64,000 nt of DNA, taken from Alphaproteobacteria bacterium. Lineage in GTDB: Bacteria > Pseudomonadota > Alphaproteobacteria > Micropepsales > Micropepsaceae. The position numbers and the translations under genes were made by a program. The notes below the pieces were generated by a model. It saw only the letters and a program-made list of their open reading frames with translations, was not told the DNA's origin and made no database searches. Shown here in pieces: positions 18,493 through 26,717 of the stretch. Position 1 is the stretch's first letter; the number at the start of each line of letters is the position of its first letter. The stretch is from the NCBI GenBank assembly GCA_024236055.1, contig JACKLF010000001.1:558001-622000 (forward strand). The letters run 5' to 3'.

Positions 18493-20290
18493 GAATTGCC
18501 GATCCGCCCTCTTCCGCGTTCATCGCCCCGGCCCGCATCGCCGCGAACAGTTCGCGCCCGGTGCCGTTCGCGGGCGGCGGCGGCGGTGCGTTGGTGCGCG
18601 CGGCCCATTCGGCCTCATCGACCAGCACCTCCAGCAGCGCCTCATCCGCGCACAGGCGCACCATGTCGCCATCGCGCAGCTTCGCCAGCGGCCCGCCTGC
18701 CAGCGCCTCGGGATGGACATGGATCGCGGCGGGCACCTTGCCGCTGGCGCCCGACATGCGCCCATCGGTCACCAGCGCCACATGAAACCCGCGATCCTGA
18801 AGCACCGCCAGCGGCGGGGTCAGCTTGTGCAGTTCGGGCATGCCATTGGCGCGCGGCCCCTGGAAGCGCACCACAACCACGACATCCTTTTCCAGCTCGC
18901 CCGCCTTGAAGGCCGCCGTCACCTGCTCCTGGCTGTCGAACACCCGCGCGGGCGCCTGGACCGTGCGATGGCTGCCCACGGCGCTGGTCTTGAAGATGCC
19001 CCGGCCCAGCTTTCCGCGCACCAGGCGCATGCCGCCATCGGGCTGGAAAGCATCCGACACAGGCCTGAGCATGGTGTCATCCAGCGGTGTGTACGGCGCA
19101 GCCCGCCACACCAGCGCCTCACCTTCCAGATCCGGCGCTCGGCCATAGGCCGCAAGTCCTTCGGGACTGACGGTCAGGATGTCGTCATGCAGCAGCCCCG
19201 CTTCCAGCAGGGCGGCGATGACAAAGGCCATGCCGCCGGCGGCATGGAACTGGTTCACGTCGCCCGCACCATTGGGATAGACCCGCGCAATCAGCGGCAC
19301 CGCATGGGACAGTTCGTCGATATCCTCCCAGTTGACCAGGATGCCGGCGGCGCGCGCCATGGCGGGAATATGGATCGCATGGTTGGTCGATCCGCCGGTC
19401 GCCAGCAGGCCCACCACCGCGTTGACGATCGCCTTTTCGTCCACGCATTTGCCCAGCGGGCGATAATCGGGCCCGTCCCAGCCCATTTCGGTCAGCCGGT
19501 GCACGGCGGCGCGGGTCAGCGCCTGGCGCAGCGGCGTGCCCGGCGCAACGAAAGCCGCACCCGGCATGTGCAGGCCCATCACCTCCATCATCATCTGGTT
19601 GGAATTGGCGGTGCCGTAAAAAGTGCAGGTGCCGGCGGTGTGATAACTGGCGCTTTCCGACTCCAGCAGTTCGTCGCGGCTGGCCTTGCCCTGCGCATAT
19701 TCCTGCCGCACCCGCGCCTTCTGCTTGTTGGGAATGCCGCTGGGCATCGGCCCGGACGGAATGAAGATTGTCGGCAGATGGCCGAAGCGCAGCGCTCCCA
19801 TCATCAGTCCCGGCACGATCTTGTCGCAGATGCCCAAAAGGGCCGCGCCCTCGAACATGCCGTGGCTGAGGCCGATGGCGGTGGACAGGGCGATCACGTC
19901 GCGGCTGAACAGTGAAAGCTCCATGCCGGGCTGGCCCTGGGTGACGCCATCGCACATGGCGGGTACCCCGCCCGCCACCTGGGCGGTGGCCCGGACCTCG
20001 CGCGCGAACAGCTTGATCTGCTCGGGATAGCGGCCATAGGGCTGGTGCGCCGACAGCATGTCGTTATAGGCGGTGACGATTCCGATATTCATCGCCCCGC
20101 CACGGCGGATATTCGGCTTGTCCTCGCCGGCGGCGGCAAAGCCGTGCGCCAGGTTGGCGCAATCCAGCCGCGGCCGGTCGACACCGCTGTCGCGTTCGCG
20201 GGCGATCAGGTCCAGATAGGCGCTGCGCGTCGGCTGCGAGCGCGCGGCAATGCGGGCCGTCACGGCGGCAACCGTGGAATGAAGCGGCAT
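18479..20290 (-). CDS. edd: Phosphogluconate dehydratase (Entner-Doudoroff)
   Basis: Iron-sulfur dehydratase of the IlvD/Edd family, converting 6-phosphogluconate to KDPG. It has 603 residues. Edd-specific runs include NIGIVTAYNDMLSAHQPY, VPAMCDGVTQGQPGMELS, GICDKIVPG, GTCTFYGTANSNQM and TGGSTNHAIH; the Cys residues in CDG, CDK and GTC are candidate cluster ligands. The C-terminal VTDGRMSGASG is also present. ATG 20290 has AGGA seven bases upstream, so I trim 15 residues from the longer reading. It is convergent with phaC (14-base overlap). No eda, zwf or pgl is adjacent. Confidence 0.95.
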   Translation of the reverse strand: MPLHSTVAAVTARIAARSQPTRSAYLDLIARERDSGVDRPRLDCANLAHGFAAAGEDKPNIRRGGAMNIGIVTAYNDMLSAHQPYGRYPEQIKLFAREVRATAQVAGGVPAMCDGVTQGQPGMELSLFSRDVIALSTAIGLSHGMFEGAALLGICDKIVPGLMMGALRFGHLPTIFIPSGPMPSGIPNKQKARVRQEYAQGKASRDELLESESASYHTAGTCTFYGTANSNQMMMEVMGLHMPGAAFVAPGTPLRQALTRAAVHRLTEMGWDGPDYRPLGKCVDEKAIVNAVVGLLATGGSTNHAIHIPAMARAAGILVNWEDIDELSHAVPLIARVYPNGAGDVNQFHAAGGMAFVIAALLEAGLLHDDILTVSPEGLAAYGRAPDLEGEALVWRAAPYTPLDDTMLRPVSDAFQPDGGMRLVRGKLGRGIFKTSAVGSHRTVQAPARVFDSQEQVTAAFKAGELEKDVVVVVRFQGPRANGMPELHKLTPPLAVLQDRGFHVALVTDGRMSGASGKVPAAIHVHPEALAGGPLAKLRDGDMVRLCADEALLEVLVDEAEWAARTNAPPPPPANGTGRELFAAMRAGAMNAEEGGSAILTAL

Positions 20291-20468
20291 GGCAGGTTCC
20301 TGCTGCGTCAACGGCCCAAGGCTGAACCTGCACATCGGTCCCGTAAAGCGCCCGGCGGCAATTTGCCGGTAAAATCTGTGCCGTTACGCCCCCGTCAGGC
20401 CAACCAATGTGCAACCTGCCGCTTATTCCACCGGTTTTGGCGCGCCGCTATGCAGCCCTGGTGACGGA

Positions 20469-21671
20469 TCAGTTGATCCGGCCCGGCTCCAGCTTTTCAT
20501 TCTCGCCCCCGGTCTGGCGATAAAAGCCGGGCCCGTCCGCGCCGTTCTGCCAGAAATCGCGGCGCGGATTGACCAGGAACATCTCGCCCTTGGTGTTGTG
20601 CACATAACCCCGGCGCAGCACGGTCAGATAGGTGGCGGCGAAATCGGTCTCGCGGCAGGCGCCGCGGATGCAGTCCAGCGAGATCCGCGTCGCCAGCAGG
20701 CCCGGATCGCGCGGGCGCGGCTTTGGCGCATGGGGTGCGGCGCAGGTCAGGCTGAGCGCGACCGCCCCGGTCTGGGACTTGGCCCAGCTGACATCGGCGC
20801 CCGGCACGGCGGCGATCCACATGGCGATGCGATTGCCACTCACGCGGGCGATGACAAAGCCCGCCCCGCCCTTGGCATTGCCGAAATCATACAGAACAAA
20901 GCCATAGGGCCGCGGCTGCGGCGGCGCGACCAGTGCCTTCGAGGCGAAGGTCCGTGTCAGGTAATCGCGGACGAAGTCGTCCGCGCTGGCCCCGTCCAGC
21001 ATCGCGCTCTGAAAGATGGCGTGCGAAAAGCCCTGCGCGGCGGCGACCCGGAACATGGAATTGTCGGCGGCATGACCCACCACACGCCAGCCCTGCGGCA
21101 CGAAGCCGTTGCACTTGCCGGACCCCAGCCCGAACAGCGGCACCGGGCGGATGGTCGGCCCGCGCAGGATGCGCCGCGACCAGGCGGCATTGGCGGCAAC
21201 GATGGGGGCCGGACGCGGGGCCTTGGCCAAGGTGCGCGGCGGGCGCACGCTCAAAAGGTCGGGGGCGTCGGGTTCAGGGCCCATGGTGACGGCGACATCG
21301 CGCGGCTTCACCTCGCCCTGGGTGATGTCATACAGCCTGAGCGTCAGATGCGTGCCCACCGTCGCGGCGCGCAGTTGCCGTGCCGCCGCGCGTGCGCCCC
21401 GGACGGGCCGCCCGTCAATGGCCGCAACCACCTCGCCCGGCCTGATGCCGGCGTCCGCTGCCGGGCTGTCCTTGGCGACCGCGTGAATCAGCGCGCCGCC
21501 GCGGTCTAGAAAGGGGGTGCGCGCCTGGGCGGCCGCGCTCATGGGCTCCAATTCCAGCCCGCTATAGCCGCGCGGATCGGGCGCTGCATGGATGGCGTAA
21601 AGAACCGCGCCCGCAAACAGCACGATCGCGGCGGCGACAACGGCGCCCAGGCCTGCCCATCCTCGAAACAT
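20469..21671 (-). CDS. Membrane-anchored PDZ-domain protein, function unknown
   Basis: About 400 residues. One N-terminal membrane segment (MFRGWAGLGAVVAAAIVLFA) is followed by a PDZ domain at roughly residues 60-135: ALIHAVAKDSPAADAGIRPGEVVAAIDG is the carboxylate-binding and loop region. The remaining 260 residues are unrecognised. They contain Cys pairs that could form disulfides (GKCNG, LTCAAP, LDCIRGAC). No protease catalytic triad or HExxH is seen, so this is not an HtrA or RseP protease. ATG 21671 has GGGAACGC upstream; ATG 21686 is an alternative. Downstream of argC in the same direction, with a 14-bp tandem repeat between them. Confidence 0.68.
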   Translation of the reverse strand: MFRGWAGLGAVVAAAIVLFAGAVLYAIHAAPDPRGYSGLELEPMSAAAQARTPFLDRGGALIHAVAKDSPAADAGIRPGEVVAAIDGRPVRGARAAARQLRAATVGTHLTLRLYDITQGEVKPRDVAVTMGPEPDAPDLLSVRPPRTLAKAPRPAPIVAANAAWSRRILRGPTIRPVPLFGLGSGKCNGFVPQGWRVVGHAADNSMFRVAAAQGFSHAIFQSAMLDGASADDFVRDYLTRTFASKALVAPPQPRPYGFVLYDFGNAKGGAGFVIARVSGNRIAMWIAAVPGADVSWAKSQTGAVALSLTCAAPHAPKPRPRDPGLLATRISLDCIRGACRETDFAATYLTVLRRGYVHNTKGEMFLVNPRRDFWQNGADGPGFYRQTGGENEKLEPGRIN

Positions 21672-21702
21672 GCGTTCCCGTAGCATGAGGCCCGGCGGCT
21701 TC

Positions 21703-21754
21703 CCACGAATTTCTGGCCACGAATTTCTGGCCAAAAATTTCTGGCCAAGAAATT
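21703..21754. repeat. 14-bp tandem repeat ending in a hairpin, between argC and the PDZ gene
   Basis: Three head-to-tail copies of the unit CCACGAATTTCTGG (the third is CCAAAAATTTCTGG) occupy 21703-21744. A partial inverted copy follows, so AATTTCT at 21736-21742 pairs with AGAAATT at 21748-21754 around GGCCA. It lies just past the argC stop and upstream of the PDZ gene on the minus strand. It could terminate argC or regulate the next gene. Confidence 0.75.
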
Positions 21755-21758
21755 CCGC

Positions 21759-22706
21759 CTACAGGCCCTGTGTTTCGGGAAGGCCCAGCATGATGTTCAG
21801 GTTCTGCACCGCCGCACCGCCCGCGCCCTTGCCCAGATTGTCCAGCAGCGCCACCAGCCGGGCCTGACCCGCCTCCTCGTTGCCGAACACATGGAGGGTC
21901 ATGGCGTTGGTGCCCGCCATGCCTTCGGCATCCAGCGCCGTCAGGGCGGCGCTTTCGGCCCGGCCGGCGACCTTGACCAGCGGACGGCCCGCATAGGCGG
22001 CTTCCAGCGCCGCCTGAACATCGCCCAGCGACGGAGTGCCCGGCAGCGCCCACAGCGCCAGCGGCACTTCCACCAGCATGCCGCGATAGAAGCGGCCCAC
22101 GCCGGGCGCGAAGACCGGCGGGTGGGACAGCCCGGCATGCCGGGTCATTTCCGGGATATGCTTGTGCCTGAGCGACAGGCCATAGACGCGCGAGACGGTC
22201 TTGGAGAACGCCGCCGACTGGCGGTCCTCGAACTCGGCGATCATCGCCTTGCCGCCGCCCGAATAGCCCGAAACACCGCTGATGCTGACCGGATAATCCG
22301 CGGGCACCAGGCCTGCGCGCACCAGCGGGCGCATCAGCGCCAGAAAGCCGGTGGGCCAGCAGCCGGGATTGGACACCCGTTTGGCGGCTGCGATCTTGCC
22401 ATATCCGTCTGGCTCCAGCTCGGCGAAGCCATAGGTCCAGCCCGGCGCGACCCGGTGTGCGCTGGAGGCGTCGATCACCCGCACCGCCGGATTGTCGATC
22501 AGCGACACCGCCTCGCGGGCGGCATCGTCGGGCAGGCACAGGATCACCAGATCGGCCGCATTCAGGGCCGCCTTGCGGGCGCGCGCGTCCTTGCGCTCGG
22601 CATCCGACAGGGCGATCAGCGAAAGCTCGCTGCGGCCTTCCAGGCGCTGGCGGATTTCCAGCCCCGTGGTGCCTGCCGCGCCGTCGATGAAAATCCGTGC
22701 CGTCAT
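21759..22706 (-). CDS. argC: N-acetyl-gamma-glutamyl-phosphate reductase
   Basis: Third enzyme of arginine biosynthesis: NADPH reduction of N-acetylglutamyl phosphate to the semialdehyde. Length is 315 residues, the short (type 2) form. The N-terminal IDGAAGTTGLEIRQRL is the nucleotide-binding loop, and SNPGCWPTGF holds the catalytic Cys. SGVSGYSGGGK and the C-terminal QNLNIMLGL are typical. I choose ATG 22706 because AGGGA lies eight bases upstream; the open frame to 22910 extends over the divergent DUF805 gene. No other arg gene is adjacent. Confidence 0.95.
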   Translation of the reverse strand: MTARIFIDGAAGTTGLEIRQRLEGRSELSLIALSDAERKDARARKAALNAADLVILCLPDDAAREAVSLIDNPAVRVIDASSAHRVAPGWTYGFAELEPDGYGKIAAAKRVSNPGCWPTGFLALMRPLVRAGLVPADYPVSISGVSGYSGGGKAMIAEFEDRQSAAFSKTVSRVYGLSLRHKHIPEMTRHAGLSHPPVFAPGVGRFYRGMLVEVPLALWALPGTPSLGDVQAALEAAYAGRPLVKVAGRAESAALTALDAEGMAGTNAMTLHVFGNEEAGQARLVALLDNLGKGAGGAAVQNLNIMLGLPETQGL

Positions 22707-22873
22707 GTGCCTGGTCCCTGAGCCAGAATGGCCATTGGCGTGTAAGCTTAGCCTGGACCCGGTTTGCCTCCCAAATCTGTCGCAAACCGGCCCTGCGCCT
22801 GGCGCATTACGCCAAACCGGGCCACTGCAGACATATAGCTTCAGGGCAACCGGGATTTGCGAGGGGACTGGCC

Positions 22874-23373
22874 ATGGATCCGCACGCCATTTTCGATAAC
22901 CTAAGCGCATCCTGACCCAGCATTATTTCGACATGTCGGGCCGGGTCGGCCGGGCGGAATTCTGGTACTTCGTGCTGGCGAATTTCATCGCCTTCCTGGC
23001 GGCCAAGATCGCCGGCACCATCCTGCATATGCCCCTGGAGACACTGTACAATCTGGCGGTGCTGCTGCCGGCCACCAGCCTGGGCGCACGCCGGCTGCAG
23101 GACATCGGCCGCAACGGCCAACTGGTCTGGGTTCTGTTCTTCCTGATGGCGCTGACCCTGATCCTGGGCCTGATCACCGCGGTGAGTTTCTTCGCGGTGG
23201 GCTTTTTCGCACTGACCCTGCTGCCGATGCTCTGGCTGATCTGGGTCGCCAGCATTCTGATGGCCCTGCTGCTGATCTACTTCTGGTGCCAGGTGGGCGA
23301 TCCGGGCGACAACATGTATGGCCCCCCGCCGCCGGTGTTCGACCCACGCAGGCCCGTCGCCCCGCCAGCCTAG
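22874..23373 (+). CDS. DUF805 membrane protein, one-base frameshift near its 5' end
   Basis: Small inner-membrane protein of the DUF805 (YhaH-like) family. The body from 22933 reads MSGRVGRAEFWYFVLANF, then three to four hydrophobic segments and a proline-rich tail. The family normally has about 20 residues before the SGRxxRxEFWYF motif. An ATG at 22874, with an excellent GAGGGGA seven bases upstream, encodes MDPHAIFDNL and then hits TGA at 22913. Adding one base near 22901 joins it in frame to KRILTQHYFDMSGR, the expected family N-terminus. The gene therefore most likely starts at 22874 with a one-base deletion in the sequence. Function of DUF805 proteins is unknown. Confidence 0.8.
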
Positions 23374-23411
23374 TTTTCTCCGCAAAACTTCACGCTGCAC
23401 CGCAGCGAAAA

Positions 23412-26105
23412 ATGAGTCATAGTGCGGCCATGACCGCACAATCGACACGTATCGACGCGGAACGCGCCCACATCCGCCTTCTGGGGCGGCTGTTGGGCGA
23501 AGTCATCCGCGAACAGCACGGACCCCAGGCCTTTCAGCTCGTCGAAGACATCCGCCGCCAGTCGGTGGGCGAATACCGGGCGGGCGAGCGGGGGCTGGAA
23601 AAGCTTCTGACCGGCCTTTCCCAGGACGACACGCTGCTGCTGATCCGCGCCTTCTCGATCTTCTCCCAGCTGGCCAATATTGCCGACGATCATGCCCTGC
23701 GCCGGGAAACCCGCGCGCTTGGGGCGGGCGCGATGCAGCGGCTGGAGCACCAGACCGCCCTGTCGGCGCGCAAGGTCACCGCCTTCCTGAAGGGGGCGCT
23801 GTTCGTGCCGGTGATCACCGCCCACCCGACCGAGGTGCGACGCAAATCGGTGCTGGACCGCGAGATCGAGCTGGGCGAGCTGCTGCAGGCGCGCGACACC
23901 GCCAGCCCCCAGACCGCCGAACTGACCGAGATCGACGCCCATCTCAAGCGCGCCATCCGCATTCTGTGGCAGACGCGCATGCTGCGCTCCACCCGCATCC
24001 AGGTCACCGACGAGATCGAGAACAATATCGCCATCTTCGCGCGCACCTTCCTGCCCCAGCTGGCGATGGTGAAGCGGCGCTTCGCCCGGCTGTTCGGCAT
24101 GACCGGCGAAATCGTGCCCTATCTGAAGCCCGGCTCCTGGGTGGGCGGCGACCGCGATGGCAACCCCAATGTCTCGCCCCAGACCCTGGACTATGCGGTG
24201 CGCCGCCAGTCCGAGATCGTGCTGGATTACTATCTGGCCGAGGTGCACGCCCTGGGCGCCGAACTGTCGCTGTCGGATTCGCTGGTCACGCCCAGCGCGG
24301 AACTGATGGCGCTGGCGGCGACGCCCGACCACACCTCGGTACACCAGATCGACGAACCCTATCGCCGCGCGCTTGTCACCTGCTATGCGCGGCTGGCCGC
24401 CACGCGCAAGGCGCTGCTGGGGCGCGGGCCGGTGCGCCCTGCCCGCTATGAAGACCAGCGCTATGCCGCACCGGAGGATTTTGCCGCCGACCTGGATGTG
24501 ATCGCCCAATCGCTGATCGCCAGCGGCGATGCCGACCTGGCCGATGGCCGCCTTCTGGCCTTGCGCGAATCCGTTGCCGCCTTCGGGTTCCACCTGGCGG
24601 TGATGGACGTGCGCCAGAATTCCGACGTGCATGAGCGCGCGGTGGCCGAGCTGCTGAAAAACGCCGACGCCGAGCCCGACTATCTGGCGCTGGATGAAAA
24701 GCGCCGCGCCGCGCTGCTGGAGGAAGAACTCTCCCACGCCCGCCCGCTGCGCAGCCCTTACGCCGACTATTCGCCGGAGACGGCGCGCGAACTGGCGATC
24801 GCCGACCATGTCGCCACCATGAAGCGCGACTTCGGTCAGGGCGCGGTGGCGCAATATGTGATCTCCAAGGCCGCCAGCGTGTCGGACCTGCTGGAAGTGG
24901 CGCTGCTGATGAAAGAGGCCGGCCTGTTCCGGCCGGGCGACCAGCCCCAGGCCCAGCTTCGCATCGTGCCGCTGTTCGAAACCATCGAGGACCTGCGCCA
25001 GAGCGCAGACGTGATGGGCGAATTCTTCGCGTCGCCCCTGGCCCAGGCGATGCTGGCCGGCCAGGGCGGCCTGCAGGAAGTGATGATCGGCTATTCCGAC
25101 AGCAACAAGGATGGCGGCTATGTCACGTCCAACTGGGAGATCCGCTCGGGCATCGCCCGGCTGGTGAAGCTGGGGCGCGAGCGCGGCATCCACATGCGCT
25201 TTTTCCACGGGCGCGGCGGCGCGGTGGGCCGCGGCGGCGGCTCCAGTTTCGACGCCATCCGCGCCCTGCCCGCCGGCGCGTCGGCCAACGGCATCCGCAT
25301 CACCGAACAGGGCGAGGTGGTGTCGTCCAAGTATGGCGATCCGGTCATCGGACGCGCCAGCCTGGAGACCATCGTCGCTGCCGCGCTGCTGGCCGAACTG
25401 ACGCCGCGCAGCGACGCGGCCGACGGCGAGGAAGGCGCGGCGCTTCTGGCGGCGCTGAGCCAGGCGGCGTTCGGCCATTATCGCGCGCTGGTCTATGACA
25501 CGCCGGGTTTTGAAACCTATTTCCGCCAGGCCACGCCGCTGCTGGAAATCGCCGACCTGAAGATCGGCAGCCGTCCGGCCTCGCGCAGCAAGTCGCCGCG
25601 CATCGAGGATCTGCGCGCCATCCCCTGGGTCTTTTCCTGGTCGCAGGCGCGCGTGATGCTGCCCGGCTGGTATGGCTTCGGCACCGCCGCGCAAACGGTG
25701 GGGATCGAAGCGCTGAAACCGCTCTACGCCGGTTCGGCCTTCTTCCGCACCATGCTGGCCAACATGGAAATGGTGCTGGCCAAGTCCAGCCTGGACATCG
25801 CCAGCCGCTATGCCGGCCTGGTCGAGGATCGCGCGCTGGCTGACCAGGTGTCGGCCCGCATCGCTGCCGAATGGCAGAAGACGCACGATGCGCTGCTGGC
25901 GATCACAGGCCAGGGCAAGCTGCTGGAGCATGATCCGCGCCTGGCCGCCTCGATCCAGAGCCGGCTGCCTTACGTCGACGCCCTCAACCATCTGCAGGTG
26001 AACCTGATGGCGCGCCGCCGCGCCGGCCAGGCTGACGAGAACACCAACAAGGGCATTCACATGGCGATCAACGGCATCTCGGCCAGCCTGCGCAACAGCG
26101 GGTAA
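23412..26105 (+). CDS. ppc: Phosphoenolpyruvate carboxylase
   Basis: Anaplerotic enzyme carboxylating PEP to oxaloacetate, about 897 residues. The catalytic His motif VITAHPTEVRRK, the SWVGGDRDGNPNV block, GYSDSNKDGGY, and the mobile-loop FFHGRGGAVGRGGG are all present. The protein ends ASLRNSG, close to the conserved RNTG/QNTG C-terminus. ATG 23412 and ATG 23430 are both possible starts; neither has a clear ribosome-binding site. A small hairpin (CGCTGC-acc-GCAGCG, 23393-23407) lies immediately before 23412. It follows DUF805 by 38 bases. Confidence 0.96.
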   Translation: MSHSAAMTAQSTRIDAERAHIRLLGRLLGEVIREQHGPQAFQLVEDIRRQSVGEYRAGERGLEKLLTGLSQDDTLLLIRAFSIFSQLANIADDHALRRETRALGAGAMQRLEHQTALSARKVTAFLKGALFVPVITAHPTEVRRKSVLDREIELGELLQARDTASPQTAELTEIDAHLKRAIRILWQTRMLRSTRIQVTDEIENNIAIFARTFLPQLAMVKRRFARLFGMTGEIVPYLKPGSWVGGDRDGNPNVSPQTLDYAVRRQSEIVLDYYLAEVHALGAELSLSDSLVTPSAELMALAATPDHTSVHQIDEPYRRALVTCYARLAATRKALLGRGPVRPARYEDQRYAAPEDFAADLDVIAQSLIASGDADLADGRLLALRESVAAFGFHLAVMDVRQNSDVHERAVAELLKNADAEPDYLALDEKRRAALLEEELSHARPLRSPYADYSPETARELAIADHVATMKRDFGQGAVAQYVISKAASVSDLLEVALLMKEAGLFRPGDQPQAQLRIVPLFETIEDLRQSADVMGEFFASPLAQAMLAGQGGLQEVMIGYSDSNKDGGYVTSNWEIRSGIARLVKLGRERGIHMRFFHGRGGAVGRGGGSSFDAIRALPAGASANGIRITEQGEVVSSKYGDPVIGRASLETIVAAALLAELTPRSDAADGEEGAALLAALSQAAFGHYRALVYDTPGFETYFRQATPLLEIADLKIGSRPASRSKSPRIEDLRAIPWVFSWSQARVMLPGWYGFGTAAQTVGIEALKPLYAGSAFFRTMLANMEMVLAKSSLDIASRYAGLVEDRALADQVSARIAAEWQKTHDALLAITGQGKLLEHDPRLAASIQSRLPYVDALNHLQVNLMARRRAGQADENTNKGIHMAINGISASLRNSG

Positions 26106-26164
26106 AGCGCGACAAGCCGGGACAATAAAATCCTTGCGTATCAACGGATCGGGATAAACAATAT

Positions 26165-26608
26165 GTGCGAAGGGATATGACCTTGCACGCAACATCGCGT
26201 TCAGCAGCCTTGCGCCGGAACGCCCTGCCCATTTCTGATGTGGCGGCGCGGTTGCGCATGGCGTTGACGCTGCTTTTCCTGGTTGCATTCACCCTTCAGG
26301 GCTTTGTCGCCCAGACCCATGTTCACGACATCTCGGCAACCCAGTCCGTGGCGCTGGCAATGGCAGACGAAGCCGCGTCCGGCCCGGCGACCACGAAGCT
26401 GCCGCTGCACATGCCCTTGCCGGACAATCCGGCAAAATGTCCGCTTTGCCACTTCGCCACGTCGCTGAACTCCGCGATCGCTGTCGCCACCACGCTGATC
26501 ATCCTGCCGATCAGCGGTCTTGCCGTCCTTCCCTCCGGGCCCGACCTTTCGGTCCCCAAGGCGCCGCCGTCTTTTGTCTGGCGCAATCGCGGCCCTCCGC
26601 AGGCTTGA
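26165..26608 (+). CDS. DUF2946-like small membrane protein next to a TonB receptor
   Basis: A 147-residue protein (GTG at 26165, or ATG at 26177 after AAGGGAT). It has an N-terminal hydrophobic segment (ALTLLFLVAFTLQGF), a histidine pair in TQTHVHDI, a CPLCHF motif near residue 95, and a second hydrophobic stretch. This arrangement (His, CxxC, hydrophobic segments, beside a TonB receptor) matches DUF2946-type proteins linked with metal uptake loci. A metal-related role is inferred from the context and the Cys/His motifs only. Confidence 0.65.
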   Translation: MRRDMTLHATSRSAALRRNALPISDVAARLRMALTLLFLVAFTLQGFVAQTHVHDISATQSVALAMADEAASGPATTKLPLHMPLPDNPAKCPLCHFATSLNSAIAVATTLIILPISGLAVLPSGPDLSVPKAPPSFVWRNRGPPQA

Positions 26609-26717
26609 GACTCCTCTCATCTTGATGCGCAGGCACGCCCGCTGACGGCCAGCCCGCGCATTCCCCATTCCATCCAAGCCGGATGACGCGCGACAGCGTG
26701 CATCCCCGGAGTCTGAC

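Noticed and set aside
23370..26288. Very long minus-strand open frame of 972 codons opposite ppc
   Set aside because: It is an antisense shadow caused by GC-rich codon bias. The product is low-complexity His/Gln/Arg-rich, with no ribosome-binding site or family.
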